DNA of 64,000 nucleotides from Senegalia massiliensis (lineage in GTDB: Bacteria > Bacillota > Clostridia > Tissierellales > SIT17): the NCBI RefSeq assembly GCF_900626135.1, contig NZ_LR130785.1:1459241-1523240 (forward strand). The letters are read 5' to 3'. Below are positions 47,212-54,939 of this stretch, piece by piece. The notes beneath the pieces are model-generated. The model was not told the DNA's origin. It saw nothing but the letters and a program-made list of their open reading frames with translations, and ran no database searches. The translations under genes were made by a program, and so were the position numbers. Position 1 is the stretch's first letter. Every line of letters starts with the position of its first letter.

Positions 47212-48400
47212 AAGAGCAAATAAAATATTATTTCAATTTAAGTTAGCTATAATTTTGATTATATCTATATATTTACCACATATTTTATTTAATGAAATGG
47301 ATGCACTAATACAAATAATTATTATATTTATACTATTTAATATATTAAATAGTAAATTTTTTAATATACATAATCCCAAGGATAAAGTATTACTAGAACA
47401 AGTATCGACTATAAAAGATTGCGTATTAAAAATAAATAGAGAAATAATAAAAAAGGATAATATGAATGAAGTATATGACTATATATTAGAAAAAGCAATA
47501 GACTTCATAACTAATGCCCATAAAGGAAGCATACTTTTATATAAAGAAAAAGAAGATGTATTTGTAGTACATAAATCCATAGGTTTTAAAGAATCAAAAA
47601 TAAAAGAAATAAAACTAAAACCAGAAGAAACATACTTTAAAAATAAAAAACATATGAATAAACCTTATATAATAAAAAACATATTAGAATATAATAAAGC
47701 AAATATGGATGAAAATAACTATAATATATTAGAAAAATCACATGGATTACACATAAAAACTACTTTAAGCTGTCCAATATTTTATAAAGATAATATATAT
47801 GGAATATTGAATGTGGATAGTCACGAGGAAAATGTCTTTAATGAAGATGATAAATTTCTCATAAAATATTTTTGTGAAGAAATCAGTCAAGCTATTCATA
47901 GTTTTAAGTTAATGGAAGAAAAACTATACTTAGTAAGATATGACAGCTTAACAGGATTATATAACAGAGATTATTTCATAAAGAGATTACAAGAAAAAAA
48001 GTCTCATTTTAGCTTCATAATAATAGACTTAGATAAATTTAAATTTATAAATGATACTTATGGACATATGATGGGAGATGAAGTACTAAAAATATTTGCA
48101 AAAAAATTCAAAAAAACATTTGGAGAAGAACAAATATTAGCTCGTTATGGTGGAGATGAATTTGTAGGGATAATCAATATAAAAGATAAAAATAAATTAG
48201 ATGAAAAAATAAATAGGTTAAAAAACATATTTAGAGAACCAATATTAATAGATGATAGCTATGTAAAAATAGAATTCAGTTATGGAATATCATTTTCCTT
48301 TAATAATAAAAATATAAACAATTTATTTAAAACAGCTGATAGAAAAATGTATAAGAACAAAGAAACCAAGAGAAAAATAAATCAATATAAATTTATTTAA
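47204..48400 (+). CDS. GAF-GGDEF diguanylate cyclase
   Basis: This is a probable c-di-GMP synthase. The 398-residue protein has two N-terminal membrane segments (about 10-50), a GAF domain (about 80-225) and a GGDEF domain (about 240-395) with an intact ARYGGDEFVG active site. No RxxD inhibitory site is seen in the five to ten residues before it (the sequence is GEEQILARY), so product inhibition may be absent. The ATG at 47204 overlaps the hydrolase stop and has only a weak AAAGAAG site, suggesting translational coupling. Confidence 0.9.
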   Translation: MSKRANKILFQFKLAIILIISIYLPHILFNEMDALIQIIIIFILFNILNSKFFNIHNPKDKVLLEQVSTIKDCVLKINREIIKKDNMNEVYDYILEKAIDFITNAHKGSILLYKEKEDVFVVHKSIGFKESKIKEIKLKPEETYFKNKKHMNKPYIIKNILEYNKANMDENNYNILEKSHGLHIKTTLSCPIFYKDNIYGILNVDSHEENVFNEDDKFLIKYFCEEISQAIHSFKLMEEKLYLVRYDSLTGLYNRDYFIKRLQEKKSHFSFIIIDLDKFKFINDTYGHMMGDEVLKIFAKKFKKTFGEEQILARYGGDEFVGIINIKDKNKLDEKINRLKNIFREPILIDDSYVKIEFSYGISFSFNNKNINNLFKTADRKMYKNKETKRKINQYKFI

Positions 48401-48483
48401 AAAGTATATAGTAATTAATATATTTAAATCTATATTTGAGTTGAGGAATAGTTTTGTTTAAAACAATTAAAGGAGGAAATAAA

Positions 48484-49149
48484 GTGACTAAATCAATTTA
48501 TTTAAGTCCATCAACTCAAGAGAATAATATAGGGTATGGAAAATATGGTACAGAAGAAAAAAGAATGAATCAAATTGCAGATGTATTAGAAAAAATTTTA
48601 GAAAATCATAATATTAAAGTCTATAGAAACAAACCAGAAATGACTCTCAAAAAGTTGGTTGAAGATAGTAATTTTAAAAGACCTGACTTACATTTTGCCA
48701 TTCATTCAAATGCAGGAGGAGGAAGAGGAACTGAAATATATGCTTTTTCTTCTGGAGGAAAAGGTGAAAAAGCAGCAAGAATTATTTATCAAGAAATAAA
48801 ACCTATAACTCCAACAAAAGATAGAGGAGTAAAATTTAACTCTAAATTTTATGAATTAAAATATACTAAATCTCCAGCAGTATTAATAGAAATTGCATTT
48901 CATGATAACAAAGAGGATTCTTATTGGATAATAAACAATATAAACAAAATAGCTATAGCCCTTGCTAAAGGAATACTTAAATACTTTGATGTAGATGATG
49001 TAGAATATAGACAAGCTACAGAAGAGCCAGCTAAAGTATATTATAGAGTCATGGCAGGTTCTTTTTCAAAAAGAAAAAATGCAGAAAATCAAATTAAAAA
49101 CCTAAACAAAGCTGGATTTGACGCAACAATTATGATATATAAAAGATGA
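48484..49149 (+). CDS. N-acetylmuramoyl-L-alanine amidase with C-terminal SPOR-like domain
   Basis: This zinc amidase cleaves the peptide from glycan in peptidoglycan. The Amidase_3 domain (about 1-170) has a probable zinc Glu24/25 (YGTEEKRM), His74 (AIHSN) and the catalytic Glu136 (LIEIAFHD). A short SPOR-like segment (about 186-221) may bind denuded glycan. There is no signal peptide, so the enzyme would need cell lysis, a holin or a sporulation context for export. The GTG at 48484 follows AAAGGAGG. The length is 221 residues. Confidence 0.9.
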   Translation: MTKSIYLSPSTQENNIGYGKYGTEEKRMNQIADVLEKILENHNIKVYRNKPEMTLKKLVEDSNFKRPDLHFAIHSNAGGGRGTEIYAFSSGGKGEKAARIIYQEIKPITPTKDRGVKFNSKFYELKYTKSPAVLIEIAFHDNKEDSYWIINNINKIAIALAKGILKYFDVDDVEYRQATEEPAKVYYRVMAGSFSKRKNAENQIKNLNKAGFDATIMIYKR

Positions 49150-49227
49150 ATATAATTTGTCCGTACAATGGTACACTTCTTTTGAAATAATATAATTAAA
49201 CAAACATTATTTCAAGGAGGAATTATA

Positions 49228-49599
49228 ATGAAAAAAGTTATAGGTGTTATATCATTAGTATTGTTTTTATTTATTATGCTCCAATCATGTGTTGCAGGAG
49301 TAAGTAATGCAATGGAAGGTCAGGGAGAGATAAGTGGTAGTGCAGGATTTTTCTTAGCAATCTTTATGTTAATAGGAGAAATACTAGTATTAATTTCAAA
49401 AGATAAAAAAGGAGTATTAATAACAGCAATAGTATTTTATATAATAGGAGGTTTACTTGGAATAACAAATATAGGTTCATACTCAGATCTTGCAATATGG
49501 TTAGTACTTAGTCTTATATTCGGTGGATTGTTGATATTTCATTATTTTAGGAATAAGGATATTTATGGGAAAAGTAAAAAAGAAGTAGATGTTGAATAG
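49228..49599 (+). CDS. Four-helix membrane protein, unknown
   Basis: The 123-residue protein has four predicted membrane segments (about 5-25, 40-60, 65-85, 90-110) and a charged C-terminal tail. It contains a Cys in LQSCVAG that might be a poor lipobox. AAGGAGGAATT precedes the ATG. No family was recognised. Confidence 0.75.
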   Translation: MKKVIGVISLVLFLFIMLQSCVAGVSNAMEGQGEISGSAGFFLAIFMLIGEILVLISKDKKGVLITAIVFYIIGGLLGITNIGSYSDLAIWLVLSLIFGGLLIFHYFRNKDIYGKSKKEVDVE

Positions 49600-49678
49600 G
49601 ATATATTTTGGAATGATATAAAAAATAAAAATTAATGAAGGGATTTAGGAAATTGTGTGAATTATATAATATAAGATC

Positions 49679-49729
49679 AATAGAGATAGTAAATAGCAAA
49701 TTAAATGCTAATTACTATCTCTATTTTAA
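49679..49729 (+). terminator. Long hairpin upstream of the frameshifted small gene
   Basis: A 20-bp stem with one mismatch (49679-49698 with 49706-49725) and a 7-nt loop is followed by TTTT. It is a likely terminator ending transcription from the left. Confidence 0.75.
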
Positions 49730-49747
49730 AATTAGGAGGAAGATATA

Positions 49748-49864
49748 ATAGGTATATTTAATTTCTTAAAGAAAAAAACTAAAAAAACAAAAGATATAAT
49801 ATCTACTAAATTAAATAGAAAGAATAACAAAAATGAAATAGTATTTTCACAGGACAAAAATTGA
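49748..49864 (+). pseudogene. Small ORF without canonical start codon, possible 5' part of next gene
   Basis: An ideal AGGAGG (49734-49739) lies eight bases before ATA at 49748. That codon opens a 38-codon reading frame, (M)GIFNFLKKKTKK, followed by Lys/Asn-rich sequence. The frame contains no ATG, GTG or TTG. It stops at 49862-49864, overlapping the next ORF in another frame. Either ATA is used as a start, or an original ATG has been lost and a frameshift has separated this part from 49861-50292. Function unknown. Confidence 0.5.
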
Positions 49865-50292
49865 TAATGACAAAAGATGAATATAATGAAATGGTTGATA
49901 TAAGAGACGAAAGGATATTTAGAAGTTGGGTAAATAAGATGATATCTTATGAAGATATTAATATAAAAGAATTAGACAATATTATAAAATCAAAAGGATT
50001 AACTATTGAAGAAGGTCTAATAGAAATAATAAGGGATAAATCAGAAAGAAATTATAAAAACTATAATATGGGATTATATCGCAACAGCTTAATGCATATA
50101 GGAGATATTTATAATAGAATGAAGGATAACAAACAACCATTAATTAAATACTTACAAGTTTGTTATTATGATATTAGAGGATGTATGAATGGAACAAAAG
50201 AATTCAATAAAGATCTTAAATTTTTAGCACTTTATATTATAAAATCTATTAGAAAATTAATAGATGAATTAAATATAAACAATGATGATTAA
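49861..50292 (+). CDS. Hypothetical helical protein
   Basis: The 143-residue protein (or 141 from the ATG at 49867) is charged and predicted helical, beginning TKDEYNEMVDIRDERIFRSWVNKM. No domain was recognised. The only ribosome-binding-like sequence is AGGA before a TTG at 49861. It overlaps the preceding small frame by 4 bp, so it may be translationally coupled or be the 3' part of a frameshifted gene. Confidence 0.6.
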   Translation: MIMTKDEYNEMVDIRDERIFRSWVNKMISYEDINIKELDNIIKSKGLTIEEGLIEIIRDKSERNYKNYNMGLYRNSLMHIGDIYNRMKDNKQPLIKYLQVCYYDIRGCMNGTKEFNKDLKFLALYIIKSIRKLIDELNINNDD

Positions 50293-50437
50293 AATTATTA
50301 TATGTAAATTCAATAAAAAATCTTAAAGATAATTGAAAAGAAAAATATATTTAAAATACTTGGAATGAATTATTAGAAGAATTGAATGATTAGAAAAGCA
50401 TAAATTTATTATTCATCTCTCCAGCTCATACCCGATG
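50293..50437. other. AT-rich gap without identifiable genes
   Basis: Only short, stop-interrupted reading frames are present (for example NTWNELLEELND near 50,360-50,395). The stretch 50,420-50,450 is more GC-rich than its surroundings, as in imported DNA. Confidence 0.5.
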
Positions 50438-50467
50438 TTGAGATTCCCTTTATATAAATGATATAAT
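50438..50467 (+). promoter_or_regulatory. Promoter of the brxA-like fragment
   Basis: TTGAGA (50438-50443), 18 bp and a perfect TATAAT (50462-50467) precede the fragment by about 36 bp. Confidence 0.65.
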
Positions 50468-50503
50468 GTTTAATAAACTGTTTTTTAAAGGGGAGTATGA
50501 TAA

Positions 50504-50671
50504 ATGTTAAAATACTCATCAAGTATGGTTTCTAAACCTTTTTTATATTTAGAAATGAAAAAAGCTGCATTACTTAAATTAGAAGGTTTAAATGATGAAG
50601 AAATAAGAAAAAAATCAATAGATGAAAATATATTTTTGACTAAAAGTGAAAGAAGGAATACAGAATATTAA
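50504..50671 (+). pseudogene. Truncated BrxA-like (DUF1819) BREX protein, N-terminal fragment
   Basis: The 55-codon frame starts at an ATG after AAAGGGGAG and reads MLKYSSSMVSKPFLYLEMKK, then LKLEGLNDEEIRKK and ENIFLTKSERR. This resembles the first ~55 residues of the DUF1819/BrxA family of BREX phage-defence systems, which normally run to about 200 residues. It stops at 50669-50671 and no continuation is visible in any frame before the unrelated Cna_B fragment at 50701. It is therefore probably a remnant left by deletion or replacement. Family assignment is by eye. Confidence 0.55.
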
Positions 50672-50700
50672 TGTCCGACAAAAAAGTGTCTTAAAAAGGG

Positions 50701-51285
50701 TTGAAAATCCAATTATTTGAAACTGTAGAAGTTAAAGCTGAAGATGATTGGGTTTATGAACTTACTGACCTATAAGCCTATGAAACAACTATTTCTGGAT
50801 TTAACATTGTAAATCTACGTGTAGCTGAGACAGAAGTATCAGGTACAAAGATTTGGAAAGATCAAGATGAGTCTGCTCGTCCAAGTTCAATTACAGTTAA
50901 GTTACTTCAAAATGGCAAGGAAATTGATAGTAAGGAAGTTAGTGCCGAGGATAATTGGAAGTATGAATTTGAAGGCTTAAATAAGTACGATGAAAATGGT
51001 CTACAGTATAACTATACTATTGATGAAGTAAAGGTACCACCTGGATGTAAAAAATCTATATCAGACGATGGACTAACAATTACAAATACCTATATGTCAC
51101 AAGTAGATTCATCACAAGATTCTAATCCAGAAGATCCAAAGGATTCAAATGAATCAACTCCATAAACAGGAGACGAAACTCCTATAATGACCTTTATAAT
51201 CTTATTTATCCTTTTTCTATTTACTATAATAGGCTTAAATATAACTTGGTATGATATAATTATATGCAAAACTAAAATCTACTAA
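50701..51285 (+). pseudogene. Cna_B-domain cell-wall surface protein, degraded 3' fragment
   Basis: One frame carries the end of a Cna_B domain (VEVKAEDDWVYELTDL), a stop at 50773-50775, then a complete Cna_B repeat (VSGTKIWKDQDESARPSSIT to LTITNTY). After it come a Ser/Asp/Pro linker and a sortase signal. The signal reads STP-stop-TGDETP, with the stop codon TAA at 51163-51165 inside the LPxTG-like motif. A membrane segment and a short tail end at 51285. The 5' end, signal peptide and stalk are missing. Base composition is less AT-rich than the neighbours, suggesting acquisition by transfer. Confidence 0.85.
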
Positions 51286-51336
51286 AGATTAATGAAATGA
51301 GTTTTTTAAAATTAACTTAATAAATGGAGGAATTCA

Positions 51337-53139
51337 ATGAAAAATGAAAAGAAGAGAGAAATAGAAGCACGAAAAAAATTAGCAAAGAAGTTAAAAAAAG
51401 CAGAAAAAGAAGCAAGGCGAAAAGCTATAAAAAACCGTAAACCCTTTAAAGGCTTACAAATTCGCCCAACAGTATCCTTGTTTGATGAATCAAAAAAACA
51501 GGAGCCAGGAGAAGACAATTGGGAAGGTTATGGGTTTGATATTCATCCCCAAGTAACTATTTTTTCTGTAATAATTTTAGCTATTTTTATTTCATTAACC
51601 CTTATATTCCCAGGTAGGGCTGAAAATATCTTTAATACTGCATTAAATGGAATTACTAGAAATGCAGGATGGTTTTTGACTTTAGCGGCAAATGTTTTTG
51701 TAATTGCAGCAATAATTTTTGCATTTGGAAAATATGGAAATTTAAAAATTGGTGGAGCAGAAGCCCAACCTGAATTTACTAAATTTGGTTGGTATGCAAT
51801 GCTTCTAAGTGCAGGTATGGGAATTGGATTATTATTTTGGAGTGTTGCAGAGCCAATATCACATTTAAATAATCCATCACCACTTTTTGGAGACCTACCA
51901 ACCAATAGTCCGCAAGCTGTACAATCGGCAATGGCTACTACATTTTTTCACTGGGGAATACATCCCTGGGCTATTTATTCTTTAGTAGGTCTAGCACTGG
52001 CATTTTTTGCATATAATAGGGGTTTACCACTTACAATACGCTCGGTTTTTTATCCGATAATTGGAAATAAAATTTATGGATTTTGGGGTAATTTAATTGA
52101 TATATTATCCGTATTAGCAACATTAACAGGATTAGCAACATCACTCGGTTTAGGTGTATCACAAGTTAATGCAGGTTTAAACCACTTATTTGGCACTTCA
52201 ATTAGTATACCTATTCAAGTTGGATTAATAATTGGGATTACAGCTTTAGCTACAATATCAGTTGTTTTAGGACTTGATGGGGGAGTTAAAAGACTTAGTG
52301 AAATTAATATGATCCTTGCTGGAGTGTTTTTAATCTTTATTTTATTTGTTGGACCAACAGTATATATATTGAGCGGATTTACACAAAATATGGGTTATTT
52401 CATATCTAACTTTGTAGAAATGAGTTTATGGACAGAAACCTTTGGGGATAGTAATTGGCAAGGAGCATGGACAATATTTTATTGGGCTTGGTGGATTTCA
52501 TGGTCTCCATTTGTAGGTATGTTTATAGCTAGAATATCAAAGGGAAGAACTGTAAAAGAATTTATTTTAGGAGTTATGTTGTTTCCATCACTCCTATCTT
52601 TCTTTTGGATGTCAGTTTTTGGGGGAACAGCCATATTCCAAGAAATAAATGGACTTTCAAATATTGCATCAATAATGGGTACAGATACTTCACTTGCACT
52701 TTTTGCTATGGTAGATTCACTACCACTTAGCAGTATTTTATCAGTAGTAGGTATTATTCTTGTGACAGTTTTCTTTGTTACATCCTCTGATTCAGGTTCA
52801 CTTGTTGTAGACCATTTGACATCAGGAGGAAAACTAGATTCACCTGTACCTCAAAGAGTATTTTGGGCAGTAATGGAAGGAGTGGTCGCTGCTACACTAC
52901 TTATTGGTGGTGGATTAACAGCCTTACAAACAGCATCAATAATTACAGGATTGCCCTTTGCAATCATCCTCTTATTGATGATTTATTCTTTAAATGAAGG
53001 ATTAAAACAGGAATATGAAGTAGAACAAATAGTTTATAAAAGAGTTAAAGAAGTAAGAGAAGGTCATGTTATCAATGAAGCTATCAATACAGTCGTTCAT
53101 GATGAAGCACTCGTTAATAAAAATAAAGAAGATAAGTAA
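51337..53139 (+). CDS. BCCT-family betaine/carnitine/choline transporter
   Basis: This is a secondary transporter of quaternary-ammonium compounds, probably Na+-coupled glycine betaine uptake for osmoprotection. It has twelve membrane segments. The glycine-rich GMGIGLLFWSVAEP motif resembles that of Na+-coupled members, and FYWAWWISWSPFVGMFIARIS is the BCCT signature. The first 50 residues are unusually basic (Lys/Arg/Ala-rich), followed by VSLFDESKKQEPGEDNWEGYGFDIHP. The length is 600 residues, longer than OpuD because of this extension. GGAGGAATTC precedes the ATG. The gene looks intact amid decayed neighbours. Confidence 0.93.
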   Translation: MKNEKKREIEARKKLAKKLKKAEKEARRKAIKNRKPFKGLQIRPTVSLFDESKKQEPGEDNWEGYGFDIHPQVTIFSVIILAIFISLTLIFPGRAENIFNTALNGITRNAGWFLTLAANVFVIAAIIFAFGKYGNLKIGGAEAQPEFTKFGWYAMLLSAGMGIGLLFWSVAEPISHLNNPSPLFGDLPTNSPQAVQSAMATTFFHWGIHPWAIYSLVGLALAFFAYNRGLPLTIRSVFYPIIGNKIYGFWGNLIDILSVLATLTGLATSLGLGVSQVNAGLNHLFGTSISIPIQVGLIIGITALATISVVLGLDGGVKRLSEINMILAGVFLIFILFVGPTVYILSGFTQNMGYFISNFVEMSLWTETFGDSNWQGAWTIFYWAWWISWSPFVGMFIARISKGRTVKEFILGVMLFPSLLSFFWMSVFGGTAIFQEINGLSNIASIMGTDTSLALFAMVDSLPLSSILSVVGIILVTVFFVTSSDSGSLVVDHLTSGGKLDSPVPQRVFWAVMEGVVAATLLIGGGLTALQTASIITGLPFAIILLLMIYSLNEGLKQEYEVEQIVYKRVKEVREGHVINEAINTVVHDEALVNKNKEDK

Positions 53140-53160
53140 TAATATAGGTATATAGATTAA

Positions 53161-53195
53161 AAGACTAACTCCTTGTTTTTAGGGGTTGGTTTTTA
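53161..53195 (+). terminator. Intrinsic terminator after the BCCT gene
   Basis: A 12-bp stem with G-U pairs (53161-53172 with 53182-53193), a 9-nt loop and a T run lie 21 bp after the stop. Confidence 0.75.
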
Positions 53196-53374
53196 ACAAA
53201 TCTCCCCACTATTTAAGTGCCAGTTCTATAGCCAGAAATCCTGTTCGTTATCATGAAAAGTTATCCCCTTCTTTCCTTATGAAAACTTGAATAATTAGAA
53301 ATCCAATAATGTACTAAAAATAGAACATACCTTATAATATAATAAAAGTATAGAAAATAGAAAGGGAGACAATA
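53196..53374. other. Gap with no recognisable gene
   Basis: This segment lies between the BCCT terminator and the orphan gene. Both strands show only short broken frames. A TATAAT at 53333-53338 may be the -10 element for the gene at 53375. Confidence 0.4.
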
Positions 53375-53695
53375 TTGGATTATAAATTAGAGGCAAGGAA
53401 TGGGAAAATAAATTTATTATCATCAAAAACTGGAATGTATGTAATGGAAGATGCAAGTATTTATCAAGTAAAAATTGCAGTAGCTACTGAGATGGAATAT
53501 AGTACAAAGTTAGAAATTGTTAAATTGTTGATGACATTCCCTCATGGGTTTTTAACTACAAATAATGAAATCATAGTTAAGCAAAAGGCTGTAGATGAGT
53601 ATGAGGCATGGTATAAAGAAATCTATAAACTAATTGCTTTCTTAGATGAATATTACGCACTTATTGATAAAAAAATTCAAGAAATATTCTCTTAA
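53375..53695 (+). CDS. Orphan hypothetical protein
   Basis: The 106-residue protein begins MDYKLEARNGKINLLSSKTG and has a helical C-terminal half (EYEAWYKEIYKLIAFLDEYY). No domain or membrane segment was recognised. The start is TTG, preceded by AAAGGGAGA, and a TATAAT lies 37 bp upstream. It sits between an intact transporter and a decayed replication gene, so it may be cargo of a former mobile element. Confidence 0.65.
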   Translation: MDYKLEARNGKINLLSSKTGMYVMEDASIYQVKIAVATEMEYSTKLEIVKLLMTFPHGFLTTNNEIIVKQKAVDEYEAWYKEIYKLIAFLDEYYALIDKKIQEIFS

Positions 53696-53742
53696 AAAAC
53701 AGGAGTTTAATTTGAAATACAAGCTTTGATTTAGATAGGATT

Positions 53743-53790
53743 ACCAAGGGAAGGACTTTTCATTCCTTGGCAGAAAATTAATTTTTTTAA
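53743..53790 (+). terminator. Possible terminator after the orphan gene
   Basis: CCAAGGGA (53743-53750) can pair with TTCCTTGG (53763-53770), and a T run follows about 15 bases later. The stem is imperfect. Confidence 0.45.
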
Positions 53791-53831
53791 ATAAAAGTAC
53801 CAAAAGTATGAAAATACTGTCCTTACAAATC

Positions 53832-53873
53832 ATCTTCTCATTTGAAATAAGATCTTATTTCAAATGAGAAGAT
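53832..53873. repeat. Perfect 42-bp palindrome
   Basis: The two 21-base arms (53832-53852 and 53853-53873) are exact reverse complements with no spacer. It has no following T run. It lies 100 bp before the replication-gene remnant and could be a bidirectional terminator, a regulator site or an element end. Confidence 0.8.
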
Positions 53874-53972
53874 AGTTATTTATTCCAATGTTTAAGCATT
53901 ACATCTACAGACCTTTGCATTTTCTTTAAAAGAAGGAGCACCAAATTTTCTGTATTATAGGAGTTATTAGGC

Positions 53973-54691
53973 TTGATTTTATCATTAAAAATAGTAGTTA
54001 ATAGAGATATAGCAAAAGTTTTAGGACTAAATGAAACTATAGTTCTTCAGCAAATCAATTATTGGTTAGAAGTTAACACAAGGAAAAATCATAATTTTAG
54101 AGACGGAAAATATTGGACATACAATACTATAGAAGAATGGAAAGAAGAATTTCCATTTTGGAGTAAAGAAACAGTAAAAAGGATATTCAAAAAACTAAGA
54201 GAAATGAAATTACTTTTAATAGGAAACTATAATACTATGAAAATGGACAGAACCCTTTGGTATACAATTAACTATGAAGAGCTTAAAAAATTATTACCTC
54301 ATGCAAAAGAACAAAATTACCTCACCAATACCAGAGATTTCTACAAAGAATTTTACCAAAAATATAAGTAAGTCTATCAGTCAATCTAATACTGTAGTAA
54401 TAGATAAAAAGAAGAAAGACAAATTGATAGAAATAATAATTCTAATAATTTTAAAAAGATAATATCTAATTGCTATATAGATGCTTTAGATGAAACATAA
54501 TCAATATTAAAAAAATTTAAAAAAATTAGATTATTCCACATTAGAATATGCCATTAATAAATTTAAAACAATAAGTAAAAATATAAAGATAAAAAAACAC
54601 TATTAGCTATTTAAGGACATGTATTTACAATTCAATAAATGAAAAGAAAATAGAAATATATGCAAGACTTAGATATGAGGGGCTGATTTGA
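53973..54691 (+). pseudogene. Replication-initiation-like protein of phage/plasmid type, frameshifted
   Basis: The first frame (132 codons to 54371) resembles the N-terminus of mobile-element replication proteins: VNRDIAKVLGLNETIVLQQINYW, then WTYNTIEEWKEEFPFWS and WYTINYEEL. The natural continuation ITSPIPEISTKNFTKN occurs in another frame from about 54316. A later frame at about 54530-54600 gives YSTLEYAINKFKTISK. A final frame ends at 54689-54691 with YLRTCIYNSINEKKIE and ARLRYEGLI. At least three frameshifts are needed to join these, so the gene is dead. The family assignment is by memory of similar proteins. Confidence 0.6.
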
Positions 54692-54715
54692 TATTATTTT
54701 AATTTATGATATAAT
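54688..54715 (+). promoter_or_regulatory. Promoter of the ABC-F gene
   Basis: TTGATA (54688-54693), 16 bp and TATAAT (54710-54715) lie at the very end of the replication-gene remnant. Transcription would start near 54722, giving a leader of about 218 nt. Confidence 0.7.
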
Positions 54716-54747
54716 ACAGTTATACTAATGAAAGGTAAGGTGAAGCG

Positions 54748-54759
54748 ATGTTTATTTAA
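54748..54759 (+). CDS. Three-residue leader peptide ORF (M-F-I)
   Basis: AAGGTGA (54737-54743) is followed after four bases by ATG TTT ATT TAA. Such minimal ORFs occur in the leaders of antibiotic-inducible ABC-F genes, where a stalled ribosome favours antitermination. An overlapping 17-codon frame from 54728 lacks a ribosome binding site. Confidence 0.5.
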   Translation: MFI

Positions 54760-54909
54760 TCCTATTTATGAGACAGAGTAATTTAATACACTTTGTAGTG
54801 TATAGAAAATTAACTGTATTTCTAGGTGGGATTAGTATGTGCATATAGCTATCATCTTTTTTTGTTGTCTAAAATTAGATGAAAAGGCTTTATTTTACTG
54901 CGGATATAT

Positions 54910-54939
54910 CCTCTCTAGAAATCAAAGGGAGGTTTTTTT
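54910..54939 (+). terminator. Leader terminator overlapping the ABC-F ribosome binding site
   Basis: The stem CCTCTCT/AGGGAGG (54910-54916 with 54926-54932) and TTTTTTT (54933-54939) end exactly at the ATG of the downstream gene. Confidence 0.88.

Larger units (their letters stand above)
54722..54939 (+). promoter_or_regulatory. Attenuator-type leader of the ABC-F gene
   Basis: The leader has a 3-codon ORF at 54748-54759, a small hairpin (54786-54792 with 54797-54803) and a terminator just before the gene (stem 54910-54916 with 54926-54932, then seven T). An antiterminator is possible: 54818-54832 can pair with 54908-54922 at 14 of 15 positions, including two G-U pairs. The 3' arm of the terminator, AGGGAGG, is also the ribosome binding site of the ABC-F gene. 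This fits ribosome-stalling attenuation induced by an antibiotic. Confidence 0.8.

Noticed and set aside
51543-51905. 120-codon open frame on the - strand
   Set aside because: Antisense to the membrane region of the BCCT transporter.
53220-53300. Short - strand frame fragments that might be a transposase or mobilisation remnant
   Set aside because: Stops every 10-20 codons and no motif long enough to assign.
54728-54781. 17-codon leader frame overlapping the 3-codon ORF
   Set aside because: No ribosome binding site before its ATG, whereas the internal M-F-I frame has a good one.
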